A stretch of DNA of 64,000 bases, taken from assembly GCF_039543385.1 (NCBI RefSeq), contig NZ_BAABJQ010000002.1, forward strand, positions 186,001-250,000, given 5' to 3'. The position numbers and the translations under genes are program-made. The notes below the pieces were generated by a model. It was not told where the DNA came from and did not search any database. It saw only the letters and a list, made by a program, of their open reading frames with translations. This DNA is from Rugosimonospora acidiphila (GTDB taxonomy: Bacteria > Actinomycetota > Actinomycetes > Mycobacteriales > Micromonosporaceae). Shown piece after piece: positions 1-8,320 of the stretch (its first letter is position 1; each line of letters starts with the position of its first letter).

Positions 1-295
1 GCAGCCCGTACGCGGCCTGCAGGTCGGCCGGCGCGAACCCGGGCGGCGGGGGGGCGGCCGGCTGCACGCCCGTGCCGGCGCCCAGGTCGGTGCGCACCAG
101 GGCGGTACAGGCCATCTGCCCCGGGGCCGTGGACGGCGCGCACGCCGCGCGTACCCCGTCCGGCAGCTCGGCGACCGCCGTCACCGTCGCGGCCGACCCG
201 GCCGGGCCAGCGGCGAGGGCCGGCGACCCGCCGACCGTCACCGCGACGGCCAGCCCGGCCGTCACGGTGATTTTCGCGAGCTTGGTTCTGAGCAC
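1..295 (-). CDS. Secreted protease precursor, N-terminal part (S53/S8-like)
   Basis: The gene runs off the left edge; about 98 codons are visible. It starts with GTG at 295, preceded by a good AAAGGAG site. The first 28 or so residues are a Sec signal peptide (basic LRTK, hydrophobic core, cleavage near SPALA-AG). The following stretch has two cysteines in the pattern CAPST-PGQMACTALVRTDL and then PPGFAPADLQAAYGL. That pattern resembles the start of the propeptide in actinobacterial S53 (sedolisin-type) and related secreted serine peptidases. No catalytic residue lies inside the window, so the family call rests on the propeptide only. Confidence 0.55.
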   Translation of the reverse strand, partial: MLRTKLAKITVTAGLAVAVTVGGSPALAAGPAGSAATVTAVAELPDGVRAACAPSTAPGQMACTALVRTDLGAGTGVQPAAPPPPGFAPADLQAAYGL

Positions 296-737
296 CCAAC
301 TTCTCCTTTGGACGCGGTTGCTCCGGCTATGAACACTTCGAGGTGATCGGATAGAAGGTCGAAGCGATGACCACGACGGCGTCGGCGCACCGGATGTCAC
401 CGGCCGCGCCGCCCGGGTGTCGGTAGCGTGGACGAACCCGTCGCAGGCCTGGAGACACAGGGGCGCTTCGGGCGCTGGCATCCGGACGCCGCGCACGATC
501 CCGTCCCGCCGCGCACGCGCCCTCCCACCGCCGGCCGCCCTAGGCCCGGGCGGTGGCCGTCCCCCGCCCGATAGTGGCCAAGACAAGGGTGGCCGAGGAC
601 GGTAGAGGACCTGGAAAGTATCGGTAGAGCGATGGATCGGCCTCGAAGTAGGGGTGCGGCATGGGCCCAAACGCTCTAGACCGGACGCTCGGCCCGGGGA
701 AGGGTTCTTAGGTCCTCAAGGGTGGCGGATCGGCGGA
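296..737. other. Intergenic stretch without a recognised gene
   Basis: No open frame here has a convincing start, ribosome binding site or recognisable peptide. It contains the upstream region of the protease gene at its left end and the downstream flank of the GNAT remnant at its right end. Confidence 0.5.
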
Positions 738-1107
738 TCAACCTCGGTCGCCGGCTACCCCTGCGCGCGGGACTGCTCGGTGCGCGTCGACCTGGCCGTA
801 CACGGTCATGGTGTGGCCCGCGCGTTCGACCCGCAGGTCCGGCAGCAGCCGCCGCAGCCAGCGCATGACGATGTGGTTGCCGCAGAGCACGTCGCATCGC
901 AGATGTGGTGGTGCCGACGGCGGCGACGACGTCCGAGCTCGCACACGAGCAGGTCGCCGATCCCCCGCCGCCGGTACGCCTCGGCGACAACGATGCCGAC
1001 GTCGACCGTGCGCTCGGCGACGGGGACAGCGCGTTCAGAAACGTGCCGACCGACCCACCGTCCCGGCAGTGGGCCGGCCGGATCACCACCCTGGTCTCGA
1101 CGACCAT
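738..1107 (-). pseudogene. GNAT acetyltransferase remnant, split over three frames
   Basis: Three consecutive minus-strand pieces in different frames read like one small GNAT N-acetyltransferase. The first, from ATG at 1107, gives MVVETRVVIRPA followed by GGSVGTFLNALS, a typical N-terminus. The second gives VDVGIVVAEAYRRRGIGDLL, the acetyl-CoA binding motif (R/Q-x-x-G-x-G/A). The third gives CDVLCGNHIVMRWLRRLLPD and ends at 738, the usual C-terminal helix and strand. Two frameshifts separate them and the central part is short, so the gene looks decayed. Sequencing errors could produce the same picture. Confidence 0.5.
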
Positions 1108-1341
1108 GGTTGGGGCGCGGTCTCGGCCATGGCACGTCCTTCCAGCGCTATCGGGTCTGCCGAGCACTATGCGGTGGCGGGTCGCACCGCCGCTACCCGC
1201 GAAAGCGGGTAACCGCATCGCGGCGGGGTCAGCTTCCCGCGAGCCGCTTACCGTGGGCGGGTTGCGCGGCGGTGGTTCACTTACACGCTGGAGGCCGGCG
1301 TGCGATGTCTTGACCATCCGATGGGTGGAGTGGAGGCGACA

Positions 1342-2127
1342 GTGGGCAGTCATGGCGGGGCGATCCAGGTGTATGGCCCCTCCCGGATGCGCTGGTCGGC
1401 CCCGCTGCTGGCTCCGCCGGCCAGTAGCTACATGTCCTGGGCGATCGTCCTGGTCGCGGGCACTGGAGCGGCGCTGCAGACAACGCACCTGTGGCTGCCC
1501 GGCCTAGCCCTGATCGGCCTGGCCGCGCTCATGACTGTCCTCCTTGTGGCGACTGCGCTCATCCGACCTCGCGTGGTCCTCGCCGGGCGTGAGCACCTCA
1601 AGACCTGGCAGGGCGTCGAGACGGCCTGCGTGGTCGTCCAGCGGGCCTGGCCGGCCGTCAGGAGCATGACGGGTGTCAAGAATGTCCGGCCGGTTATCGA
1701 GGACGCGCGATGGGATCTGGCGTGCCTCATCGCCAGCCGCGGCCGCCTGTCCGGGGCGTGCAACGAGGCCAAGTGGGCCGGGTACGGCCTGGATGATGAC
1801 GACCCGCTACGCGGTGAACTCGCCACGCGACGCGACCAGCTCGCCGGTCACCTGTCGTCGATGGACGCCGAGATCGCCGCGCGTGCCGATCGGCTGCGAT
1901 CGTTGGCGGACCGCTGTGCACGCTTCGCCTCCCATCAGGGCGCCCTACGTTGGGCGCCGAAGGTGGCGCGTCGCGCTCGACGGGCCGTACAGGCCGCGGA
2001 CTCGGCGATGATGGACGAGGCCGCCTGGCGGGTCCGTCCCGATCCCGCGACGGACGTCTCGGAGCGGACCGAGGCGGTGCTGGCCGCGTACCGGGAACTG
2101 ACCGCGATACCGGGGTACCGCCGGTAG
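1342..2127 (+). CDS. Hypothetical membrane protein with charged C-terminal region
   Basis: I do not recognise a family. I chose the GTG at 1342 because GGAGG lies five bases upstream; in-frame ATGs at 1300 and 1321 are less well placed. The protein (about 261 aa) has two adjacent hydrophobic segments at roughly residues 28-48 and 53-75. A long soluble part follows, rich in Arg, Ala and Asp, that looks helical and possibly coiled-coil around EIAARADRLRSLADRCARF. It is probably anchored in the membrane with a cytoplasmic helical tail. It stands alone and converges on the SnoaL gene, with a strong hairpin in between. Confidence 0.55.
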   Translation: MGSHGGAIQVYGPSRMRWSAPLLAPPASSYMSWAIVLVAGTGAALQTTHLWLPGLALIGLAALMTVLLVATALIRPRVVLAGREHLKTWQGVETACVVVQRAWPAVRSMTGVKNVRPVIEDARWDLACLIASRGRLSGACNEAKWAGYGLDDDDPLRGELATRRDQLAGHLSSMDAEIAARADRLRSLADRCARFASHQGALRWAPKVARRARRAVQAADSAMMDEAAWRVRPDPATDVSERTEAVLAAYRELTAIPGYRR

Positions 2128-2277
2128 CGGCGGCACGGCGGCACGGCGGGGTGACCCGCTCTCTACCCCTGCGATCCTCGCGGGTTGACCAACTGGTCCA
2201 TCGGCTTGCGGGGGGGCGTCCCGCTGGGCGAGACCGTAGGCACGGCGCGGTGCGCCCACCACCCCGACCACCGGATA

Positions 2278-2308
2278 CACGGTCAGGGCCGGGTGGGCCC
2301 TGACCGTG
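2278..2308. terminator. Hairpin terminator between convergent genes
   Basis: A perfect 13-bp inverted repeat (CACGGTCAGGGCC and its complement) encloses a 5-base loop, GGGTG. It lies between the ends of two convergent genes, so it can serve both strands. There is no clear T tract, as is common in high-GC actinomycetes. Confidence 0.7.
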
Positions 2309-2325
2309 CACGGTGGCGGCCGAGG

Positions 2326-2748
2326 TCAGGCGGCCGGACAGTCGTGGTAGGCCTCGATGAGCCATCGTCCGGTTCGGCGGGACAGGACCCAGGTCGCGAG
2401 CGACCACCGGTCGTCGGAGGGCGCGCTCTGGCCCGGGAACGCCGTGCCGCTCCGGCTGGTCACGATGGCCGTGGCCTGGTCGAGGAACCGCACGCCGCGT
2501 ATCTGGTGGATGCGCCGGGTTCCCTTGAGCTGCGCGGCGAAGGCCTCCGCCATCCTGGTCCGGATGTCGGCCCTGTCGAGCAGGGCGAGCCCGGGCACGA
2601 TCGCGGTCGCGTCCTCGGCGTAGTGATCGACGAACGCCGCCGCGTCGTTGTCCCCCCACGCCTGTGATACGGCGTCGACGACCGCGCGCACCGCGCGCTC
2701 GTCCCCGACGAAAGCCGATCCGTTGCTGGGGGATGCTGTCGAATCCAT
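2326..2748 (-). CDS. SgcJ/EcaC-type SnoaL-like protein
   Basis: A 140-residue protein of the NTF2/SnoaL fold, closest in pattern to the SgcJ/EcaC family (TIGR02246): ERAVRAVVDAVSQAWGDNDA at the N-terminus, then a conserved F-x-x-H-Y-x-E-D-A segment and a C-terminal strand ending LIEAYHDCPA. The start is ATG 2748, with GGAGG upstream; an in-frame upstream ATG at 2814 lacks a site. Members are small-molecule binding or isomerase-like proteins, some of unknown activity, and SgcJ itself comes from an enediyne cluster. The gene is divergent from the MFS pump, sharing a 243-base intergenic region that must hold both promoters. Confidence 0.75.
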   Translation of the reverse strand: MDSTASPSNGSAFVGDERAVRAVVDAVSQAWGDNDAAAFVDHYAEDATAIVPGLALLDRADIRTRMAEAFAAQLKGTRRIHQIRGVRFLDQATAIVTSRSGTAFPGQSAPSDDRWSLATWVLSRRTGRWLIEAYHDCPAA

Positions 2749-2991
2749 GTTCTTGCCTCCACGTTGCTGGTCTGTGATGTCGTACGCCGCCGGTGGTCGA
2801 CAGGTCCTCGGCACTTCCGGCGACGTCGGTACAGACTCCGGCCGAGCGCCGCATCAATCGGCGCCGGCCGCGGAAAATGTGGGCCGCCGGCCGGGTCGAC
2901 GACGCGGGCCGGACAAGGTCGCCCGTTCACCGATGCATTTCGCGCGCCGATCGGGTCTGTATGAGCGACGACCTGATGAGAGGACCGCACA

Positions 2992-4461
2992 ATGACCGTC
3001 GCGCAGACCCGCAGACCGGCCCCGCTGGGCTGGGTGCTGGTCGTGACCGCCGTGGCCGCGCTCGTGGTGGCGCTGGACCAGTTGGTGGTGGCCACCGCCC
3101 TGCAGACCATCCACGAGGACCTGAACGCGAGCATGTCCAGCCTGGAATGGACCGTCAACGCCTTCAGCCTGAGCTTCGCCGCCCTGATGATCCCGGGTGC
3201 CGAGATCGGCGACCGGATCGGCCGCAAGCGTGCGTACCTGGGCGGCCTGGGCCTGTTCGCCGTGGCCTCGGCGGCCTGCGCGCTCGCACCCAATATCGGG
3301 CTGCTCGTCGCCGCCCGCGTCGTGCAGGGCGCGGGCGGTGCGCTCATCTCTCCGGCCGCGCTGGCACTGCTGACCGCGGCCACGCCGCCACGCAAGCGCG
3401 GCGCCGTCATGGGGATCTACGCGGCGGTCATGGGCCTCGCCGTGGTGGGCGGCCCGCTCGTCGGCGGGGCGGTCACCGAGGGCATCGCGTGGCAATGGAT
3501 ATTCTGGATCAATGTGCCCGTCATCGCACTTGTGCTGCCGTTCGCCGCGGTCAAACTGGACGAGATGAAGGGAAATCGCGTTCGCGTCGACCTCGTCGGC
3601 CTCGTTCTGGCCGCCGGATCGATGTTCTGCCTGGTCTGGGCGCTGGTCCGCTCGGGCGCGGCCGGCTGGGACAGCGGTGAGGTTCTCGGCACCCTCATCG
3701 GGGGCCTGGTCCTACTCGCCGGGTTCGTCGCCTGGGAGCGGCGCGCAGCGGCGCCGATGATGCCGATGACGCTGTTCAGTGTGCGCGCGTTCGCCGCCGG
3801 AAACGCCTCGGCGCTGCTGCTGACCGCGTCCCTGTTCAGCACCGTGTTCTTCCTGGCCCAGTACCTGCAGCTCGCGCTCGGGAACACGCCGCTGGGTTCC
3901 GGGCTGCGGTACCTGCCGTGGACCGTACCGCTGCTGGTCATCGCGCCGGCGGCCGGCCGGGTCCAGGACAGGATAGGGCCGCGCTGGCTGATCTCCTTCG
4001 GCCTGCTGTTGCAGGGTCTGGGCCTGGTGTGGCTGGCGATCGCCGCGCACCGTCACGTCGGCTACCCGTCCTGCGTCGCCGCGCTGGTCATCTCGGGCAT
4101 CGGCACGTCGATGGCGATGCCGGCCCAGCAGAGCGCGGTGATGACATCGGTTTCGCCCGCCTCCATGGGCAAGGCGGCCGGCACGTTCAGCAGCGTCCGG
4201 CAACTCGGTGGGGCGCTGGGGATCGCGGTGCTCGCGGCGGTGTTCGCCGCGAACGGCAGCGACCGTTCCCCCGCGCAGTTCGCCGACGGCTTTTCGGCCG
4301 CGATCCTCGCCGCGGCGCTCATGGCATTCCTCGGCGCGGTCTTCGGACTGTTCGCCCCCGGTCGCAGCTCGGTGATGGGCCGTGCCGAGGGCACGGGGAG
4401 CGCTCCCGCTCCTGCCACTCCGGCTGGCCCGGCCGCTCGGGAGGGTGTCGGTGTCAGCTGA
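2992..4461 (+). CDS. DHA2-family multidrug MFS transporter
   Basis: A 489-residue drug:proton antiporter of the 14-helix DHA2 (EmrB/QacA) family, located in the cytoplasmic membrane. Motif A appears as GDRIGRKRAYL after the second helix and motif C as GGPLVGGAV followed by WQWIFWINVP, both hallmarks of the family. The ATG at 2992 has GAGAGGA upstream. The 3' end overlaps the sigma factor gene by 11 bases, so the pump, sigma factor and DinB-like protein form a translationally coupled unit. The substrate cannot be read from sequence; a dye, antibiotic or metabolite is likely. Confidence 0.9.
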   Translation: MTVAQTRRPAPLGWVLVVTAVAALVVALDQLVVATALQTIHEDLNASMSSLEWTVNAFSLSFAALMIPGAEIGDRIGRKRAYLGGLGLFAVASAACALAPNIGLLVAARVVQGAGGALISPAALALLTAATPPRKRGAVMGIYAAVMGLAVVGGPLVGGAVTEGIAWQWIFWINVPVIALVLPFAAVKLDEMKGNRVRVDLVGLVLAAGSMFCLVWALVRSGAAGWDSGEVLGTLIGGLVLLAGFVAWERRAAAPMMPMTLFSVRAFAAGNASALLLTASLFSTVFFLAQYLQLALGNTPLGSGLRYLPWTVPLLVIAPAAGRVQDRIGPRWLISFGLLLQGLGLVWLAIAAHRHVGYPSCVAALVISGIGTSMAMPAQQSAVMTSVSPASMGKAAGTFSSVRQLGGALGIAVLAAVFAANGSDRSPAQFADGFSAAILAAALMAFLGAVFGLFAPGRSSVMGRAEGTGSAPAPATPAGPAAREGVGVS

Positions 4462-5440
4462 CGCGCACGTGCTGGACGACGAGTTCGTCCAGCGCGCCGA
4501 CCCCTACCGGCGAGAACTGCTGGCGCACTGTTACCGCATGCTCGGATCGCTGCACGATGCGGAGGATGTCGTGCAGGAGACGCTCATCCGGGCCTGGCGG
4601 GGCTACGAGAATTTCGACGGGCGGTCCTCGATCCGCACCTGGCTGTACCGGATCGCCACCAACGCGTGCCTGACGGCGCTGCAGTCCCGCCACCATCGGG
4701 TCCTGCCGTCGGGTCTCGGTACGGCAACCGACGGCTCAGCCACCACGAACCTGTCCAGGGTCGACGGGGTGCCCTGGCTCGATCCCATACCGTCGGGGCA
4801 GCTCAGCGAGCGTTGGGATGACCCGGCGACGATCGTCGCGATCCGCGACAGCACCCGGTTGGCGCTCCTTGCCGCGTTCCAGCGGCTTCCCCCTCGGCAG
4901 AGGGCCGTACTGCTCCTGGTCGAGGTGGTCGGCTACCGGCCCGCCGAAGCGGCCGAATTCCTGGCCATCTCCGCTGCCGCCGCCCGCAGCCTGCTGCAAC
5001 GCGCAAGGGCGACCCTGGCGGCCGACGAGCCCTCCGACGTCAGGAGCCCGGCGATCGCCGGTGCCGACGACGCGGTCCTCGACAGGTACATGGCCGCGTT
5101 CGAAGCCGCGGACACCGCGGCGATCGCCGCACTGCTGCGGGAGGACATCGCGTACGAGATGCCGCCGATACGCACCTGGTTCCGGGGCAGGGCCGCCGTG
5201 GTCGACCACCTGGTGCGCCGCGTGTTCAACCGACCCCGACGGGCCATCCCCACCTCGGCCAACGGGTACCCGGCGCTGGCGACCTATGCCGAGGACGGTG
5301 ATGGGGGGTTCGTCGCGCACGCGATCCACGTCCTGGAAACCGACGGCGAGTCGATCGCGCGCATCGTGGTGTTCCTCAACCCCACGATGTTCCCGTCGTT
5401 CGGCCTGCCGGCATCGTTGCCGGCATCGGTGACGTCATGA
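4451..5440 (+). CDS. ECF sigma factor with C-terminal SnoaL domain
   Basis: A 329-residue extracytoplasmic-function sigma factor of the TIGR02960/SigJ-like type. Region 2 is seen in RRELLAHCYRMLGS, DAEDVVQETLIRAWRG and RTWLYRIATNACL, and region 4 in LPPRQRAVLLL with the helix-turn-helix after it. Residues about 205-320 form a SnoaL-like domain (LDRYMAAFEAADTAAIAALL) that modulates activity in such factors without a classical anti-sigma. The GTG at 4451 follows GGGAGGG and lies inside the MFS gene; the stop overlaps the next start as ATGA. It probably controls this small unit. Confidence 0.88.
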   Translation: MSADAHVLDDEFVQRADPYRRELLAHCYRMLGSLHDAEDVVQETLIRAWRGYENFDGRSSIRTWLYRIATNACLTALQSRHHRVLPSGLGTATDGSATTNLSRVDGVPWLDPIPSGQLSERWDDPATIVAIRDSTRLALLAAFQRLPPRQRAVLLLVEVVGYRPAEAAEFLAISAAAARSLLQRARATLAADEPSDVRSPAIAGADDAVLDRYMAAFEAADTAAIAALLREDIAYEMPPIRTWFRGRAAVVDHLVRRVFNRPRRAIPTSANGYPALATYAEDGDGGFVAHAIHVLETDGESIARIVVFLNPTMFPSFGLPASLPASVTS

Positions 5441-5979
5441 CCGGGCGCTCACCCGCACTGGGATTGCTGGCGTGGGCGGCCGGTGTGGCCAGCGCGAGCA
5501 TCAGCGGCGCCGTCCACGCCGACCCCAGGAGCCCGACTCCGTGCGCGGAGTGGGACCTGGGGATACTCGTGCGCCATGTCGCCGACTCCGCCGCGACCAT
5601 CCGGGAGCTCCTCGAAGGCAGCCCGCCAGCGGGCCCACCACCGGCCGGTTGCGGCGCGGCCCGGGCCGAGTTGAGACGGCTGGCCGAAGCGATCGACTCC
5701 ACGCCACCCAACCGTCCCGACCTCGACCTGACGGCCCTGACCGGCGCCTATGAACTCGCGGTGCACGCGTGGGACATCGACCGGGCCACCGGTCGCCCCG
5801 ATCAGCTGCCGATCGGTCTGGTCGACACGCTGCTCGTCTACGCGCCCGCGGTGCTGGGCGAGATCGAGCGTTGCGGACTGTTCGCCGCCGAAGTACCACC
5901 CCTGGAGACTCGCACCGACACCGACCGGCTACTGGCGATGTTCGGACGGCGAGGCAACCAACCGTTACGAGGGGATTGA
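5437..5979 (+). CDS. TIGR03086-type DinB-fold protein (mycothiol-dependent family)
   Basis: A 180-residue four-helix protein of the maleylpyruvate isomerase N-terminal / TIGR03086 group. Typical features are TPCAEWDLGILVRHVADS, where the family carries a metal-binding His, and the later YELAVHAWDIDRATG helix with a second His and an Asp. Relatives bind a divalent metal and several use mycothiol. The start overlaps the sigma stop by four bases (ATGA), so the two are translationally coupled. In such modules the DinB-like partner is often a regulon member or modulator; the substrate is unknown. Confidence 0.75.
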   Translation: MTGRSPALGLLAWAAGVASASISGAVHADPRSPTPCAEWDLGILVRHVADSAATIRELLEGSPPAGPPPAGCGAARAELRRLAEAIDSTPPNRPDLDLTALTGAYELAVHAWDIDRATGRPDQLPIGLVDTLLVYAPAVLGEIERCGLFAAEVPPLETRTDTDRLLAMFGRRGNQPLRGD

Positions 5980-6103
5980 CCCGAGCGCCGCCATTGGGCG
6001 CGCGGACCTGACACACCAAGACAACGTCCGGGAGTTGAGGCCGTCAAGCTCACCGCAGCGACCTCGGACGGAACCCACGGCCACGGCCAGGGGCCGAGCA
6101 GGC

Positions 6104-6151
6104 CGCCTGCCAGCTCAACGAAACCCCGTGATCTCGTTGGGCTGGCAGGCG
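6104..6151. terminator. Strong hairpin terminator
   Basis: Two 18-base arms (6104-6121 and 6134-6151) pair at 17 of 18 positions, the exception being a T opposite G, which can wobble-pair. A 12-base loop separates them. It sits downstream of the DinB-like gene and just beyond the end of the minus-strand small peptide ORF, so it can terminate both. Confidence 0.75.
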
Positions 6152-6172
6152 TGCGTTGCGTCCCGCACGGGC

Positions 6173-6274
6173 TCAGTCGGTCACCTGGCTCGCGTACGCG
6201 CTGGTGCCCGGCAGGAGGATCGCTACGGCTGTGGCCAGACCGAGCGCGAGTGTGGCTGTTCTCCCGAGTCTCAT
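6173..6274 (-). CDS. Very short secreted peptide (signal peptide plus about five residues)
   Basis: ATG 6274 is preceded by AAAGGAG at good spacing. The 33-residue product starts MRLGRTATLALGL, continues with a hydrophobic core AVAILLPG and an A-x-A cleavage site (SAYA), and stops after SQVTD. It is essentially a complete Sec signal peptide with nearly no mature part. It may be the intact head of a decayed secreted protein, or a genuine exported micro-peptide. Nothing downstream in any frame extends it convincingly. Confidence 0.4.
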   Translation of the reverse strand: MRLGRTATLALGLATAVAILLPGTSAYASQVTD

Positions 6275-6368
6275 GGGGGGCGTCTCCTTTCTGATGTCGC
6301 GACGTCCAGTCGCGGCATCGGAAACGGGAGCGGCCGAACCTCCGCGGCGCGCGCTCGCACGCTCTGGC

Positions 6369-6908
6369 TCACTGACCGGTCGATCCGTCCACGGACTCGC
6401 GGATGAGGTCGGCGTGCCCGCTATGCCGCGCGTACTCGTCGATCACCGTGACCAGGATCCACCGCAGGCTCGGCGGCTGGCCGTCGGGCCACGCGCGCCG
6501 GGCCCGTTGCCCCAGGTCACCGGCTGCCAGCGCCTGCGCCACCAAGGCCCGGGAGCGGTCGGCGGCCTCACGCCAGAACGTGAAGAGCTGCTCGGGTGAG
6601 TCCTCGGCGGCCGACTGCCAGTCCCGGTCCGGGTCCGCCTTCCAGTCCACGGTGTTCCACGGGGCGGCCGTTTCTCGCGCGTGCAGCGCGTAGGAGAACC
6701 AGTAGTCCTCGACCCGGGCTAGGTGCTTCAGCATTCCGCCGAGGGTCATCGGGGACGGCCCAAGCCGCGCCGCGAGACCGGCCGCGTCCAGCTCGGAGCA
6801 CTTCCACGCCAGGGTCGCCCGCTCGTACTCCAGGAAGCCCAGCAGCGTGTCGGTTTCGTCGGCCGAGGTGGGCGGTCGAGGGCGGTGCTGCTCGTCCAGG
6901 TCGCTCAT
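6369..6908 (-). CDS. DinB family protein
   Basis: A 179-residue DinB/DUF664-type four-helix protein. The family's metal site is visible: a His in MLKHLARVEDYWF after the first helix, and two His in DEYARHSGHADLIRE near the C-terminus, the typical H-H-H triad. Such proteins are mycothiol- or bacillithiol-dependent transferases, or uncharacterised stress proteins, in the cytoplasm. The gene is monocistronic, upstream of nothing on its strand, and separated from the ArsR-type regulator by about 100 bases. Confidence 0.85.
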   Translation of the reverse strand: MSDLDEQHRPRPPTSADETDTLLGFLEYERATLAWKCSELDAAGLAARLGPSPMTLGGMLKHLARVEDYWFSYALHARETAAPWNTVDWKADPDRDWQSAAEDSPEQLFTFWREAADRSRALVAQALAAGDLGQRARRAWPDGQPPSLRWILVTVIDEYARHSGHADLIRESVDGSTGQ

Positions 6909-7008
6909 GAACGGCGAGTCTAGGTAGCCGCGATCGTCCCTGGTACACCCTTAAGCCGACGCTGAAAGGGTGGCGCCAACCGACTTTCGCCCCGCATAGT
7001 GGATGGCT

Positions 7009-8088
7009 CTACGTCGCGGGCTGGGGAGTTGGGGTGGTCGGGATCGCCCCCAGGTCAGATCCGGCGAGCAGGGATCGGCCGAGCGGCGTGAGGTCGTGCA
7101 CGACCGAGGAGCCGTCACGGACCGTGGTGATGAGACCCGATCGTCGCAGCACACTGGCGTGTTGGCTGGCTCCGGCGGCCGAGATACCGACCCGGCGGGC
7201 CAGCGCACTCGTCGTACAGCCGCCCGCAATGGCGGTCAGCGCAGCAGCACGGGTGCGGCCCAACAGTTGCGCCAGCGGCCCGTCGCCGCCGTCCGCCCCG
7301 CTCGCCTGCGACTCCGCGTACGGTGTGAAGATCTTCGCGCCACCGGTGAGACTGGACAGCGCCGGATAGAACAGCACCGCGGGCGCGCTCGGATCGTCGA
7401 GGCTCCAGAACGGTCCCTCGACAGCGTCCAGGAACACGACGGGAACCAGCTCGATGCCCCGACCCCGCAGGTGCACGTCCGCCGGCGGCCCCGGGCGCGA
7501 CAACAGTTCGAGCGTGGAGGCGTGCCAGCGAAGCGTGGGGTGCAGCGACCGGAACAGCGACTCGATGCCGCCCGTCGCGATGGCCTGCATGCGTGCGGTG
7601 GACTCGACGGCCAGGTGGCGCTGGATGCGGTCCCAGTAGGGGGCCACGACCGCGGCGTGGCACGCGTCGATCAAAGGGGCGAGGATGCGCCCGGGCGCGA
7701 CGTCGGCGGCCAGCAGGTTCACCCAGGCGGAGGGCCACCGCGTCCCATCGAGCCCGCGCCGCTCGCGCCAGCGCACCGCGGCCTCGATCTCGCTGCTCAA
7801 CCGCCGGCGGCTCATCGCGATGATGGACTCGAGACCCTCGGCCGCCGTCGGCGTCCTACCGACAAGGGTGAAGATATCGAACGCGGACTCGGGGCCCATC
7901 ACCTCACCCAGCGGCGCGGTCCAGCGAGGGTGGCCGCGCGTGACCCGTCGCCGCCACAGTTCCGGTACCGCGCCAAGCTCTCCCGTCCGCAGCGCTCGAA
8001 AGCCGAACATCGCCTCGACGAGCGGGCCGTGGGTGGGCACGACCCTGACCCTGGCGAGATCCTCCTGGGTGAAGTGGACGCGTAGCAC
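7009..8088 (-). CDS. ArsR-type winged-helix regulator with long N-terminal sensor domain
   Basis: A 359-residue regulator of the actinobacterial type that has a roughly 270-residue N-terminal domain (resembling DUF5937) and a C-terminal ArsR-like winged helix. The DNA-binding part reads RAAALTAIAGGCTTSALARR then GISAAGASQHASVLRRSGLI, followed by the wing VRDGSSVVHDLTPLG. The GTG at 8088 has a strong AGGAGGTGGGA site. Its neighbours on the same strand (sigma factor upstream, DinB gene downstream) are separated by gaps, so it probably has its own promoter. The ligand is unknown. Confidence 0.85.
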   Translation of the reverse strand: MLRVHFTQEDLARVRVVPTHGPLVEAMFGFRALRTGELGAVPELWRRRVTRGHPRWTAPLGEVMGPESAFDIFTLVGRTPTAAEGLESIIAMSRRRLSSEIEAAVRWRERRGLDGTRWPSAWVNLLAADVAPGRILAPLIDACHAAVVAPYWDRIQRHLAVESTARMQAIATGGIESLFRSLHPTLRWHASTLELLSRPGPPADVHLRGRGIELVPVVFLDAVEGPFWSLDDPSAPAVLFYPALSSLTGGAKIFTPYAESQASGADGGDGPLAQLLGRTRAAALTAIAGGCTTSALARRVGISAAGASQHASVLRRSGLITTVRDGSSVVHDLTPLGRSLLAGSDLGAIPTTPTPQPAT

Positions 8089-8320
8089 TTCCCACCTCCT
8101 GGTGCGTGGAACTCGGCCGGCCGTGGACGCATGCTAGCCCGAGCATGGCTTCGCCGGCCTCCAGGGACGGGATCGCGACGGCCCGAACGGTCGACCGTCA
8201 GGCACCGCTGGCCGTGCGGATCGCGTTGGTACCGCCGAGGAATCCAGGTCACAGTCAACTTCGTCGAACTCGACCTCACGGCGGCGCGGGGCCACCCGAA
8301 CGAGCGGGCCTACCTGCGAC

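Noticed and set aside
8097..8320. Plus-strand frame with the peptide VTVNFVELDLTAARGHPNERAYL cut short
   Set aside because: Only about 25 residues look protein-like and there is no start, stop context or family, so it could be chance. I left the interval unannotated.
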